Made by a program: the position numbers and the translations under genes | The notes under the pieces: generated by a model | The model's input: only the letters and a program-made list of their open reading frames with translations | Database searches by the model: none | What the model was told of the DNA's origin: nothing | In this document: positions 15,240 through 60,780 of the stretch, piece after piece | How the letters are laid out: the number at the start of each line of letters is the position of its first letter | Numbering within the stretch: the first letter of the stretch is position 1 | NCBI RefSeq assembly: GCF_035594125.1 | Contig: NC_087151.1 | Location: 25,111,021-25,175,020 of the forward strand | From: Scylla paramamosain | Lineage: Eukaryota; Arthropoda; Malacostraca; Decapoda; Portunidae | Direction of reading: 5' to 3' | Length of the DNA stretch: 64,000 nt

Positions 15240-16441
15240 CCAATATGCACCTTGTTTTTCAATAAAAACAAAAATTAATTGAATTATTCTAGTTTGCCGT
15301 TCAGTGTTAACTCGCTCATGTGGATAACCATGCTGCCAGTTATTAAATTGTCATGAAACTTATATTTTTTTCCCACCAACACCCGGTCGACACCGCGCAT
15401 CGCAGCACACTTTTCCATCAACATTCTCTTTCCTAATACGGAACTGTGTCTTGATGAGCAGAACAAGCTGGTGGGAGAGTGAAGGGAGGAGACAAGAATA
15501 CGAGGACAAGTTTAAGTAAACCAAGAGATGAAGATGAACTGCAAATTAGTGAAATACAAGCAGACATATATAAGGCAAGGAGAGGGACTGGCCTTCTCTG
15601 TGAGCAATAGGTATCACGCTGCTGTCATGTCGGCTATTCTTTAGTAATTTATTTGGTGTTTCATTTTTACCGACAGGCAATTGATCAACTGACTCATTCA
15701 TTCATGCATACAAGCACCGCGACATCATCATATGGTGCCGCACAGAAAATATAAGATAATAATATTGTTGAAAAGGAAAGTAAAATAAGTAGAAAAACTA
15801 GGGAGTGATAAGCGTGCAAGGAAAGGCGCTTCCATGGGATTTGTACAAGCAGCGCGCCAATTCAGTGGCTACGTCTGTGCTGGCAAGCATCACCGCCCTT
15901 TGTCTCCTTCCTCCCGCCTCCTAAGCCACTATCCAACCTTTTCGTTCTCACGCATTTCCCCGAAAATTTTGTGTGTTTTCTGCTGGAGCAGAGTCTCTGT
16001 GCGCCTCCCAAGGCCCCGCCTCCCCTTTCTTTTGATCTCCAGGACACAGACGAGTACAGAAGTCACTACCCGGAAAAAAGGCAGGTCTACTACTGTTTAT
16101 CTTGCTCCTTTGTTGTTTTTAGTTAGTTACCGCTGACTCCACTGACGACAGCAGTCCAGTGGTGAAGGGAAGACCACTGATAGTATTATCATGTCAACGT
16201 TTCTTCTCCCCCACGACGCTAACCGGTTTTCGGTCCTATCGACCCTTCGTTATATTTACTGTATCACATCTTTCTTGTTTTTAATGAGCTGCCATTTTGA
16301 AAAAAGAGAAAGAGAGAACAACTGTATATTGAAAGGTAATTTGCTGTTCGATGCAGTGCTTTAGTAAGACACTTGTTGAATTGAAAAATAAATTTCATAT
16401 AAACTAGAGGTAGATAACAGACAATAAGAAAAGCAGTCATT

Positions 16442-16444
<3 letters not shown>

Positions 16445-16533
<89 letters not shown>
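16445..16533. repeat. (GA)n
   Basis: Perfect array of about 89 bp. Confidence 0.96.
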
Positions 16534-16535
<2 letters not shown>

Positions 16536-18086
16536 TGGATGCAGGAGGCAAGGGGTGTCCTCTAGATCAGATTAGTTGCGGCAACATACCTGACTCGCAC
16601 AGGTGAGCCAAGAGTCAGTGTGAAGTGTGGTATCCCTCCGATGGCCAACATGCTCATCTGGCGGTGAGTGGTGCTCGGTTAAGCGTGTGTTCCCTTGTGG
16701 CCTGCTAGACTGATTGACCGCCCCTCCCTGTGTCCAGCCTTCTGTCTCGGCGCAGTGACAGTCACATGCCTCTACAAGTGCCTGTAAGAAAAAAAAATGT
16801 AGGAGTTAATATTGATACACGATAACATCGAATAGAGCGAGGACAGGCGGCGTTACTTTACCATCAATGAAGGGGCTGAGGTCAATCATGCTTTCTCCCC
16901 TCCTTTCAAAACCAAAAAAGCATCTGTGAATTCCTCAGCGAGCCACACAATATACGATGTACTCGCGAAAGCAGTTTTTCAGTAACAACCTCATGAGTGA
17001 TGTGTGAAGAGGAAGGTCATGGGCGAGAGAGCGAACATGACAGCTGCTGGAAAGCCCTTGAGAGCTACAACTTTGTTAATAAAAGAGAAAAGTTGTAGTT
17101 GGACGTCCGGGGACAGAGGACGCCGGAAGGCTGCAAGAGATAAAAATAGTCTTTCGTAAGCATCAGACTTTGAGGCTTGACGGACGTATGCAGCTGTCTT
17201 TTATGAATCAATATCAGGACAATGTTTTCCTTTAATTTTTGTCCTTTTACTATAACAATTTATACTATCTATACAATACTTCATCTTCAAGACCTTTCCT
17301 CTTCGGATTACCTGATTGCACAAAAAAACACCTACATAAGAGGACCGCTTCCCTAATTTTTATGTCATATATTTCTTGAAATTATTAAAACATTACGGAA
17401 ATATTACTGGCCATCCTTTCACGATGCAATTCATATTGACCAAGCAGAGAAGAATGAGACCTTTTTATCTGTCAGTACAACCATGCCGTCCCAGGCAGCT
17501 TGGTGAGGGATGGCCTGACCCACCAAACCACGTGAGAGACATTGATCTTGCAGTATGCCGATATCAACTCATGAAAAACGTCTAAACAAAACCGCGAAAA
17601 ATCCTTTATATTTTGATACAACCTCTGAGGACATGGATTATCTAATGAACACTGATACAAAAGTTCCAATCACAGTAATTCTACCTTACATCCCTCCTGT
17701 CCTTCCTCATCATCCTCCAGCCTCACTCTCAGCCCACAACCACGCGGTGATGTTTGGCAGGGCTTGTTAAATATACATGACTTTAAACATTGTAATTTCT
17801 TCTCATGAATAAATTTACAGTCTCATGCATAACAATATCGTTCCATTTGGTTTGCCGTCCTACAATTTTCCAGACATTAAGTTTCCTCTTCTTTCTCTTG
17901 CTGGCATCTCTACACGCTTTTGTTTACCTGGACGACCGCTGACGCTGAAGTTATTGTCTAGCACTGCCTAGCTTAGTGACAACGCCCCAGCACGTGCAAC
18001 CCAGGAAGCCTCCCAGACTGACGGAGACTCGGCATGCGCTAAACAGGAGGGCTGAAGATGTCATTTCACATTTTTTTTTTCGGTTT

Positions 18087-18090
<4 letters not shown>

Positions 18091-18155
<65 letters not shown>
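18091..18155. repeat. (GA)n
   Basis: Perfect array of about 65 bp. Confidence 0.96.
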
Positions 18156-18158
<3 letters not shown>

Positions 18159-18654
18159 CTCACACGTTAGCCTCAATTCATGCACGTGACAGCAGGCAGC
18201 CGTGGTGGTGCGTCACACCAGACCCTAAACAAACACTGCCGCCGCTCCCTTGTCCTATGGTACAATACTGCTTTTTAACCATTTCAGTTTTCTTGACATA
18301 GATGTATCTTACTTAAGTCACAAATTTTAGTGTCATTAATGAGTTAAAGGTGTAATAACTCCATCATTCTTATACAAAAAGAACAAATTGACGTATTTAG
18401 AACCAGAATAGCGTCATTCCTTGAGTTTCCTATTATCACTTTGATACTGGCATCTGCATTTCCATCTCAAAGATCCTACTCCCAAATCTGAATTCGTCTC
18501 CTCAGATCTGTGAATTCGGATATCTACAGTCAGCGAACGCCGATCTTGCGCCGCGGTGGCACACGTTGCTCGGGGAGTATGTTTTGCTTAAGGCTTCCCA
18601 GCAAGCATAAAAATTGGGCTGGGACAAATTGACTTACTGGCATCTCAGGTGCAT

Positions 18655-19366
18655 CTTTCCTCCTCACTCATGCCCTCACAATCGTGACCAGTATTAAGCA
18701 GGTTACCAGTGTCAGTATTGTTTGTCTTTGGTGACGCGTGATCGGCTCTGTGCTCGGGGTGAAACGCAGTATGTTCTATCCATGCTGTGGTGTTTGTACT
18801 GACGAGTGCGCGGCAGACAAGTCACGGTGATATCATTCCATCATAGATCTTCACATGTCGGCTTTGAACGTGCGAATTTTAAATCGCGAAATTTCCAGAG
18901 CTTCATACGAAAATTAGTCAAGGGAGGCAGTGAGTAATTAATTATCTTTTCACAACCACAGTGGTGGTATCCCCTTTATCTTTATCCCATGGTTTCTATG
19001 TGGCAGTTGGACTCTAATCCGACTCTTACAGCAAGGCAGCTGAGGGAGAGCAGTCGGGGTGCCACCACCATGGCTGTGAAAAGATCATTCCTTACTGCCT
19101 CCCTTGACGAATTTTCGTATGAGGTTCTGCAAGTTTCGCGTTTTCTAATTCATATGTTTCAAGCCCGAAATGTGAAGATCTATGACTGAATGATGTCATC
19201 GAGATTTGTCTGCCTCGCACTCATCCCTACAAACACCACAAAATGAAGAGAGCAAAATGCGTTTCAACCCGAGAAAAAAAGCTGATTACTCGTCACCAAA
19301 GACACAATGAATACTGACTCTAGTACTTAGTGCTAGTCATTGTTGTTATGGGCGTGAGTGAAGTAA
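18655..19366. repeat. Large imperfect palindrome (about 315-bp arms, about 80-bp loop)
   Basis: The left arm (18655-18974) and the reverse complement of the right arm (19056-19366) align over their whole length by eye. Shared blocks include TCACTCAYGCC, GTCAGTATTSATTGT, GTCTTTGGTGACG, GTGGTGTTTGTA, TAGATCTTCACAT, CATACGAAAATT and GTCAAGGGAGGCAGT. Identity seems to be about 75-80%. The loop is 18975-19055. No transposase or recognised target-site duplication is visible. It could be a foldback/MITE element, an inverted duplication or a hairpin-RNA locus. Confidence 0.85.
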
Positions 19367-19499
19367 CATGTATAATATGTATATTTGTGATGTTCACAGG
19401 TGGCGGAAATGTTTACTACGAAGCCTTTATCGCAACAGAAATAAGATCAAATTACAAAGGTACCTTTCCCACTTGTCTGTTGTGTTGTCTTATTCTGCC

Positions 19500-19633
<134 letters not shown>

Positions 19634-20639
19634 AATACCCGTTAGTGAAACTCTGTATGGCACGAAAACTTTGAAAAGCTACCACATAATCTGCCTCAAA
19701 GTCATGGTAGCACAAACAAGCCATGTATTTGGAGTGATATCCAGCTAAGTGGTAATAACCTTTCTAATGCACATGTGTGATAAGATTTTGTGACATGGTT
19801 CACTCCATCTCTGGACCATAGTTTCGTTCAAGCATGAGTGGCCACGTGAAAGTTACAAATCGCAGTGTTTTGGTGCGCCTCTTCGGTGCTGGGAGAGACC
19901 TTCCGGGATATGAAGAACGAAAGTGTTGGCATCTTCTGACAGCTGTAATATAATGCATATATCGCCCAGTTTATCAGTTTTATATTTGTAGAAATTTGGC
20001 CAGACAGAGATCCCTTTGTCTAAAAGAATTATGCACTTAACATGGTGCAGCTGTTCAATCCATCAATTAATTCCAATAATTCATTCTTTGTTTACTGGCG
20101 AGGATTCTTCTCCAAGTGTTAACCCTAATAGTCAAATTAAGACCAGAGTAAAATTTTCTTTGATTTTGCTGCCTTTTCATGAATTTTACTTTCCACATTA
20201 CTTGCTCTCTGTCAGAGCTTAGCCAGTTTTCCCTTCTTTTCCCGTGTCTGTTATCCCATTTTGATTGGGGAAGGCACGAACCAAGGTGAAGCCTACGATT
20301 TAAGACTGCACGTCCCTCTTGACGTCACGCGCTGGGACTAAAGGTTGGAATCTCGTCTCACTATTGGTGGTCATATCCAAAGATGAGGGTTTGACTATGA
20401 AGTGCAGGCTTAGTAGTGAAAAGTTGACGAGGACAATGTATGTAGAATAGGATTTATTAGACAAATGTAAGACATACAGCAAAAACTTTACAACGCAGAA
20501 GTACTTGTTGCGTTTATGAACGGTGATCCGCTGATGAATAGTGAGATTGCACTTTCTTTTTCTTTTAGCAAAATGCATCGCCAAAAAGCCTCAATTGAAA
20601 AAGCATAGCGGCGAGAATATGTTCCATCCTGTATATGCA

Positions 20640-22955
20640 GGTTGAGATCAGATCCGGGACGGAGTTGAGAGAGATAAGGCAGGATGAGAGAGGTGAGGTG
20701 AGGTGTGAGGGTGTAGGACAAGAGGAGGGAAGATGTGTGCGGAAGGGGCGGAGGAGAGAGAGAGGGGGAGATAGGTGTGAGTATGTTGGAGGGTCAGGTC
20801 ATGCTGAAATGGGAGAGGTGAGGTCGAGGCGAGTAGATGAGGGAGTGGAGAGGATGGAAGGAGACGAGATGAGGGGATTAGGTGAAGTGAATGTAGATAA
20901 ATTGTGTAAATATTTCGTAGATAAACTGCATACAGGTCAGTTAGCAGACATCCCGTATAGAGCAATAAGATCACAGAAAAATGGCCCTAAATGGATGACT
21001 GCAAGGTTAATACATTATATAGGGCGGAAGAGAAGTATATATATAAGAGATTAAGGGCAGGTGAAGAAGTTTTAAGGCCACAATATAATGAATTAGTTAG
21101 AACAGTCGGGAGGTTAACTAGGAAAGCTAAGGACAATTATAAACTAAAGGTAGGCAGCCAGGCGAAGACGAACCCCAAGGGATCTTATCAGGTATACAGG
21201 ACGAAGAATAAGGATACTATAGGCTCATTAAAGGCAGCGGATAGGGAGCTGATTAGTTCTGGGGAGGAGATTAGTAAAATTCTGAATGAGTATTTTATAA
21301 CTGTCTTCACCCATAAAAACATGCAGGATATGTCAAATAGTGAACAGATGTTTAGAGCAGATGATAATGAGAAGCTGACAGATATTTCCATAACTAAGGA
21401 GATAGTGGAACAGGAGATAGGTAGGCTAAAAAAGTTCAAGACACCAGGACCAGATGAAATATATCCCAGAGGAATGCAAAGAGGTTATTAGTGAGCCGTT
21501 AGTTTCTGTCTTTAGGAAATCACTTGAGTCAGGTGAGGTACCAGTAATGTGGAGGCAGGCTAATGTAGTACCCATCTTTAAGAAAGGAGATAAAACTTTA
21601 GCGTCTAATTATAGACCTGTCAGCTTAACTTCACTTGTGGGTAAAATATTGGAGTCAATAATAGCGAGAAACATTAGGGAGCATTTAAACAAGCACAACT
21701 TGATAAATTAGTCACAGCATTGCTTCATGAAGGGAAAGTCTTGCCTGGCGAACTTGTTAAGTTTTTACAGTAAAGTGTATTAGGCAGTAGATAATGGTGA
21801 TAGTTATGACATCTTATATCTGGACTTTAGTAAAGCATTTGACAAGGTACCCCATCAAAGACTCCTGGGAAAGGTTAGGGCACACGGGATAGATGGGAAG
21901 GTGTTAAGCTGGATAAGGTCATTGCTTAGTTGTAATAAACGGCTCTAAATTCGAGTGGGGTCATGTAATTAGTGGGGTGCCACAGGGGTCAGTATTAGGG
22001 ACATTGTTGTTTTTAATATATATCAATGACTTGGATATTGGAATTAGTAGTGATGTTTTAGTAAATTTGTGGAAGACACAAAGATAGGTAGATTAATTAG
22101 GTCAGAAACGGATGTCATCGCCTTGCAAGCAGATTTAGATAGGATGAATGAATGGACGGACAGATGGCAAATGCAGTTTAATATCAACAAATGCAAAGTA
22201 CTTGGCGTAGGTAGAGGAAACCCACACAGTAGGTACACAATAAACAACCAAACTCTGGTAGGTGCAGGGTACGAGAAAGATTTAGGAGTTATAGTTAGCT
22301 CTGAACTCCGTCTAGGAAAACAATGCAAAGAGGCCAGAAACAGGGCAAATAGGGTACTAGGATTCATTTTTAGGAGTGTTAAAAGTAGAAGGCCCGAAGT
22401 AATATTAAAGTTATACTTGGCGCTGGTCAGACCTCATCTAGACTACGCTGTGCAGTTCTGGTCCCCACATTACAGGAAAGATATAGGTCTATTAGAATCA
22501 TTACAGAGGAGAATAACTAAAAGGAATGAAGAGTATTCCTTACGAGGCGAGACTGAAGCTGTTAAATTTACATTCTTTAAAGAGATATAGGTTAAAAGGG
22601 GACCTGATAGAAGTCTTTTAAGTGATATAAGGGTTATAACAAGGGGGATGTAAGCAAAATTCTTAGGGTCAGCAACCAGGATAGAACAAGAAATAACGGG
22701 TTCAAGCTTGAAAATTTAGGTTTAAGAAAGAGATAGGAAGAAATTGGTTCTCAAATTGTGTGGTAGAAGAGTGGAACGAACTCAATAATCATGATGTTAG
22801 TGCTAAGACATTAGGGAGCTTTAAGAGAAAATTAGACGGGTTTATAGATAGGGATGATAGGTGGAAATAGTTAAGTATATTTCATACAGGGACTGCCACG
22901 TGTAAGCGTGGTCGCTTCTTGCAGCTTCCCTTATTTCTTATGTTCTTATGTTCTA
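20640..22955 (+). mobile_element. CR1-type LINE, degraded, with (TTCTTATG) 3' end
   Basis: Conceptual translation in shifting frames follows CR1-like order. The linker GPKWMTARLI...RKRSIY and NYKLKVGSQAKTNPK comes first. Then come RT blocks TPGPDEIYP, VVPIFKKGDK..NYRPVSLTS, YLDFSKAFDKVPH (motif A) and [11 protein letters not shown]...YINDL (motif B), followed by FVEDTKIG where FADDTK is expected, and then DLGVIVSSELR and VRPHLDYAVQFWSP. In-frame stops (for example near 21709) and frameshifts show it is dead. The 3' end reads TTATTTCTTATGTTCTTATG, the octamer-type tail typical of CR1/L2 elements rather than poly(A). The 5' end (endonuclease, ORF1) is missing or unrecognisable and the 5' boundary is approximate. 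Confidence 0.85.
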
Positions 22956-23858
22956 TTGTTGCTGGAGATAAATACGAGGTGACATAATTCTGTCTGCTTT
23001 TCTGGGCCGCCTCCCAGGCTTAAAGAGCCAAGCCATCTCCTTGGGATGGCGATCTACACACACACATACACATACACATACACACAATTCTGTCTACAGG
23101 TATAATTTGTTATTTTTACCTAAAAACACGCTTGGGATGATAAAATATTTAAGGATAAATACACCATCATAAATTTATTTGTATTTCCATTATATGCGTC
23201 ACGGTGTAATACTGTACAAAAAAAATTCAGCTATTACGCTCCAACGATCGTTTAATTTCTATACATGTGACCTCAAGAACCTGAACAGCGGTGACTGGCT
23301 GTAGACCCTTCGCAACCACATACTTATACATTACTGACGAGAAACACACCATCGAGAGGGGAACACTCCACTCTACTGTGTCATGCTGACTGCAACAAAA
23401 GGCTTTTATAAACTTCTTACCGCTCACAGACACCAGCACGACTGTCCACTGGCTCCCGTACATCTCATCCTTTTATCTCTCTTTCTATCCTCCTTTACAT
23501 GGACGAACACAAGTCTTTAAAAACGATGCATGTGAGCAAATTAGCTAGGAAGGCCATCGGTCCCTCAGTACTACGGACAATTACTTGTGCGAGCCAACGA
23601 GTGCCGAGATGCTCACTTCGGTTCAAAATTCCATTGTAACACCGACAAATGCAACGTTCGCCTGTTTTCCGTGAGGCCGCGGGGCATCAGGTCGCCTGGT
23701 TATCGTCATCAGTTCTGGAATGGTCCATTTGGTTTCCATTGTTCTTGAGACAAAGGAGGACAAGGTCGAGAAAACAAAGAGATAAGGCGAAGACAGCTGT
23801 GTGGAGCTTCCCAAACATCCTGCGCTCCCCGCCCACTCCCCGACTCCGGTGCTCCACC

Positions 23859-23938
<80 letters not shown>

Positions 23939-24265
23939 GCCAACAGTATTTTCTCTCTCAAGATTACGAAATACAATCTAAATGTATTCACTGTCATTGT
24001 TTTCGCTACATGTGAGTGAATAGCGGTCAGCTGATTTGATGCTAGCCTCGCTCCTTCCCCATACCTGCCCGGCCGGGTGTGGTGCCACGGAGTCTGTTAT
24101 TTAAACTGTCGTTCATTAAAACCACACTACCCTTGTGTGTAAATAACCTGTCCATTAATGCCGCTAGTCTCGTTATGGTACACTGAATGGAATTTTGTGG
24201 ATTTTGTCTTTTTAATCACTTCTTTCATAAGTTTCATGTTTTATTATTTTTTTTTCCTTCCTCAG
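22956..24265. other. Region upstream of the first SLC23 coding exon
   Basis: Contains one (GA)n array and a CCTCCCAGGCTTAAAGAGCC-type sequence at 23011-23060 of unknown origin. It should contain part of the 5' intron of SLC23, because 24266 follows a clear acceptor (TTTTTTCCTTCCTCAG). Confidence 0.4.
23861..23936. repeat. (GA)n
   Basis: Perfect array of about 75 bp. Confidence 0.96.
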
Positions 24266-24276
24266 GTGTACTAACG

Positions 24277-31572
<7,296 letters not shown>

Positions 31573-31642
31573 AAGTCAACTATGGATGTGGAAAACAAAT
31601 CTGGAAAAGCTAGCAGGTTTGTCGAGGAGTAACATCACGGGT

Positions 31643-31648
31643 AATAAA
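31643..31648 (+). terminator. Putative poly(A) signal of the SLC23 gene
   Basis: An AATAAA hexamer lies about 70 nt downstream of the SLC23 stop codon, a usual position for the 3' end signal. Cleavage is inferred, not shown. Confidence 0.5.
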
Positions 31649-31891
31649 ACCAGTAAACTGCAGTGAACGAACATAACGCATAGCCATCTAATTACTCCCC
31701 AAGTACATGGATTGGGTTCATTAAAATTACCGTTTGTTTACTTCACAGTGGTGAAATCAATGATGTATAGAGAAATTATGGTTAAGGGAACCATGGCAGA
31801 TGTAAAAGGGAGAAAAAAAAATATTATCCTTCTTCCTCGTCAATGTAAGTGAAGATGGATAATGATGTGAAAGAAATGCATGTAGTTCATA

Positions 31892-32073
<182 letters not shown>

Positions 32074-33228
32074 AAAACTCCTTCGAGATCATTGTCACTA
32101 AGCCAAACCCCGGAGTTAACCTCCAGTTTGGGAAGTTTGTCCAGTTATTATTATTTTTCTTTACAGATAAGTTGTGATTTGCTTGTCACTTCTTACCTAT
32201 ATTGTGTACCTTTCGTCTAACTTTCTAATTATTCTCCTAATACTGATCGAAAAAATCTCCTAAAACCAAACATTTTTCTTGGATGTACGTAGTTTCTACT
32301 CAAAAACACGTGTTCATACTAAACAGCGACAGTGATTAGCAATAGCACATATTTCATTACATCATATTTTTATTTTCATAAAAGTGAATGAAAGCCTAAG
32401 TCTCTGAATACGGAACCGAAGCATTTGTAATAGATAGCAGATGGCTTTCCACTGATGTGATAGTGTTGCCACTGCCACAAAATACCTTTTTACTCGGACC
32501 ATAAAACGTCGTAGATCATATCTACTTGCTCGTAGTGTTTTTTTTTTTTTTCTTTTATGGAAATGAACTTGTTTTCTTGAATTATGAATGTGTAAGGCAA
32601 CTCAAGACGTGTTTTGGGGTCTGAGTGAGTGGCTCTAGTGGCAGGTGACAGAGCCAGTCACTGCCACCACCACATCTATGTAAAACAAAGGAACAGGAAG
32701 GCTCTATAATACCTGATGAGGTTATTCTTGTACTGCTCAACCCTATCACTCCTGAGGCCTTAGAGTTTAATGATTATGAATTGCTGAAATACAAAAGTTA
32801 CTTGGTTAGACTACTTACCAAATACAGCATTGGTGGTGATGGTGATGGTGATAGTGTACTCAAGATTTTCCGACATCTCTATGCACTCAATTAAACAATC
32901 AAAAATATTTCACATCACCGTATGCACACTACAGATCACTAACTCCTTAATAAATTCAATGAAACGTCAACGAGGCTAGGCAAAGAGAATGCGAATGGTT
33001 CCGCTAGCACGCTCTGATTGTCTCAGCCTCAGCAGCGGCGTGCTCTGGCAACGCAGGGAATAATAGCTCATATTGCTACCTCTTCCTCCATAACGTGCTA
33101 ACGTTATGGAGCTTCTACTCTAAGCTAGTATATATAAAGATTTAGTTTAATTTGAAATTATTGAAACATCTGAAAAAGTGTTTGGTTTTAAGGATTCTAG
33201 ATAAAATGTGATAGGTATTATACTACAA

Positions 33229-34593
33229 CTCAACAGGAAGATTCTTTAACATCTATCACTTCACAACCTTCTACGAGTATCTGATCGCCAGTATGGGTTC
33301 CGTCAAGGCCGCTCTACTGGTGATCTTCTGTCTTTCCTTACTCAAAATCTCTTTTAGAGATTTTGGTGAAACTTTTGCTGTTGCCTTGGACATATCAAAA
33401 GCTTTTGATAGAGTCTGGCACAAAGTTTTGATTTCCAAACTACCCTCCTACGGCTTCTATCCTTCTCTCTGTAACTTCATCTCAAGTTTCCTTTCTGACC
33501 GTTCTATTGCTGCTATGGTAGACGGTAACTGTTCTTCTCCTAAATCTATTAACAGTGGTGTTCCTCAGGGTTCTGTCCTGTCACCCACTCTCTTCTTATT
33601 ATTCATTAATGATCTTCTAAACCAAACTTCTTATCCTATCCACTCCTACGCTGATGATACCACCCTGCACTTTTCCACGTCTTTTCGTAGATGTCCAACC
33701 CTTCAGGAGGTAAACATTTCACGTAGGGAAGCCACAGAACGCTTGACTTCTGATCTTTTTAAATTTTTGATTGGGGCAGAGCAAACTTGGTATTGTTTAA
33801 TGTCTCAAAAACTCAATTCCTCCATCCATCAACTCGATACAACCTTCCAGACACCTATCCCCTCTTCTTCAATGACACTCAACTGCCCCTCTCTTCTACA
33901 CTGAACATCCTCGGCCTGTCCTTTACTTATAATCTGAACTGGAAACTTCACATCTCATCTCTAGCTAGAACAGCTTCTATGAAGTTAGGTGTTCTGAGAC
34001 GTCTCCGCCAGTTCCCCCCCCCCCCCGCAGCTGCTAACTCTGTACGAGGGCCTTATCCGTCCATGTATGGAGTATGCTTCACATGTCTGGGAGGGTTCCA
34101 CTCATACTGCTATTCTTGACAGGGTGGAATTAAAAGCTTTTCGTCTCATCAACTCCTCTCCTCTGACTGACTGTCTTCAGCCTCTCTCTCACCGCCGCAA
34201 TGTTGCAGCTCTAGCTGTCTTATACCGCTATTTTCGTGCCAACTGCTCTTCTGATCCTGCCAACTGCATGCCTCCCCTCCTCCCGCGGCCTCACTGCACA
34301 AGAATTTCTTCTTTCTCTCACCCCTATTCTGTCCACCCCTGTAACGCAAGAGTTAACCAGTATTCTCAATCATTCATCCCTTTCTCTGGTAAACTCTGGA
34401 ACTCCCTGCCTGCTTCTGTATTGCCACCTTCTTATGACTTGCATTCCTTCAAGAGGGAGGTTTCAAGGCACTTAATCAATTTTTGACTACTGCTTTGACC
34501 CTTTTATGGGACTGGAATTTCAGTGGGCATTTTTTTTTATTGGATTTTTGTTGCCCTTGGCCAGTGTCCTTCCTACATAAAAAAAAATAAAAA
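33229..34593 (+). mobile_element. Poly(A)-tailed LINE (Jockey/I-like group), copy 1, 5' truncated
   Basis: Homology with the 53.8-56.1 kb copy starts at CTCAACAGGAAGATTC and runs to the poly(A) at 34579-34593. RT blocks are visible: ALDISKAFDRVWHKVLISKLPSYGF (given here in two parts as ALDISKAFDRVWH and KVLISKLPSYGF), [22 protein letters not shown] and SYADDTTLHF with an intact YADD. The frame breaks at about 33770-33900 and again around a C-run at 34016-34026, so it is a pseudogene. Intergenic, between SLC23 and MARF1. Confidence 0.88.
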
Positions 34594-34599
34594 TTGTGG

Positions 34600-36863
<2,264 letters not shown>

Positions 36864-37440
36864 GAAAATCAGCAACTCAGGGACAGAATGCAATATAAAA
36901 TAGTTAACAAAATATGTAGTCTACAAAATATATCTTATTTGGCTTTCTTTCATAACTCAAATATATGTATATCAAGAAACACTGAACAACAAAGTAATGA
37001 AAACTATACAACAATTGCATAGCAATTTTGAAAAAATGCTCACTGCATAAATGCATAGTTCACAACACATCAACAATTCAAATTACACATAATAACAAAA
37101 CTTATTAATTTTGCAAGGTTATGAATGGTAATAATGTCATGATTACTACACTAACAACAGACCTTATTTTATATAATACATACATTTTATATAATACATA
37201 CAGAGAAATACACCACACTTCATTGTTAAAATATTCATCATATTTTGATGAAATTGAGATCAGATATATATTTTTCAATGAAGCCAACTAATATAAAAGT
37301 AAAAATACTCAGCTTGTCATACACATTTAAAAGTCCAAAACTGTCAGAATGAAATAATGAAAAGTAAGTTGTGTTACATTTCAAGTAGTTGCAATTTATA
37401 TATGCAATAAGATTTTAAGCAATAATTGCTTTTTATCTTT

Positions 37441-37446
37441 TTTATT
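37441..37446 (-). terminator. Putative MARF1 poly(A) signal
   Basis: AATAAA on the minus strand (TTTATT on plus), about 130 nt past the MARF1 stop. This is the nearest canonical hexamer I noticed; the AT-rich 3' region may hold others. Confidence 0.4.
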
Positions 37447-37577
37447 CAAAATCACATAGTATTAACAATTTTAATTACAAAACCAAAATATACTAAATGT
37501 TTATCAATAAAAAAAAAATTAGAGTTACTGCAAAAAACAGACATGTAAACAAGAACATCAGACATCACCAAAACCTA

Positions 37578-60561
<22,984 letters not shown>

Positions 60562-60780
60562 GACAGTAAAGGAATATGACGAAAAATCAGCTCAACTTGG
60601 AATAGCTGCATCCCGCCCTTCGCCTCTCACGCCACAAGAAAGACGCCTACGCCCGTTGCGGCCCGAGCAAGCTGAGGGAGTGCACTGTGCGGTGGTTGGC
60701 GTCCACCAAGCCAATCACAGCCCGCCGCCTGGAGACTCCACTTACCAACATTACAAACCATCACTTGTCACGTGATTGTT
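60562..60780 (-). promoter_or_regulatory. Candidate MARF1 promoter/5' UTR
   Basis: Just upstream of the MARF1 first ATG lies a GC-richer patch in otherwise AT-rich DNA. It holds a GC box (CCCGCCC on plus, 60612-60618), a CCAAT box (60711-60715 on plus) and a palindromic E-box TCACGTGA (60768-60775). In-frame sequence upstream of the ATG reaches a stop within about 33 nt, and no strong polypyrimidine-AG acceptor abuts the ATG. This favours a true first exon. The weaker alternative is an internal exon using the AG in GTTGAG at about 60590. Confidence 0.5.

Noticed and set aside
17064..17098. Small hairpin CTACAACTTT...AGTTGTAG
   Set aside because: The stem is only about 8-10 bp in AT-rich DNA; expected by chance over 64 kb.
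18989..19189. 66-codon frame inside the palindrome
   Set aside because: It crosses the loop and one arm, its mirror arm is not open, and no homology was recognised.
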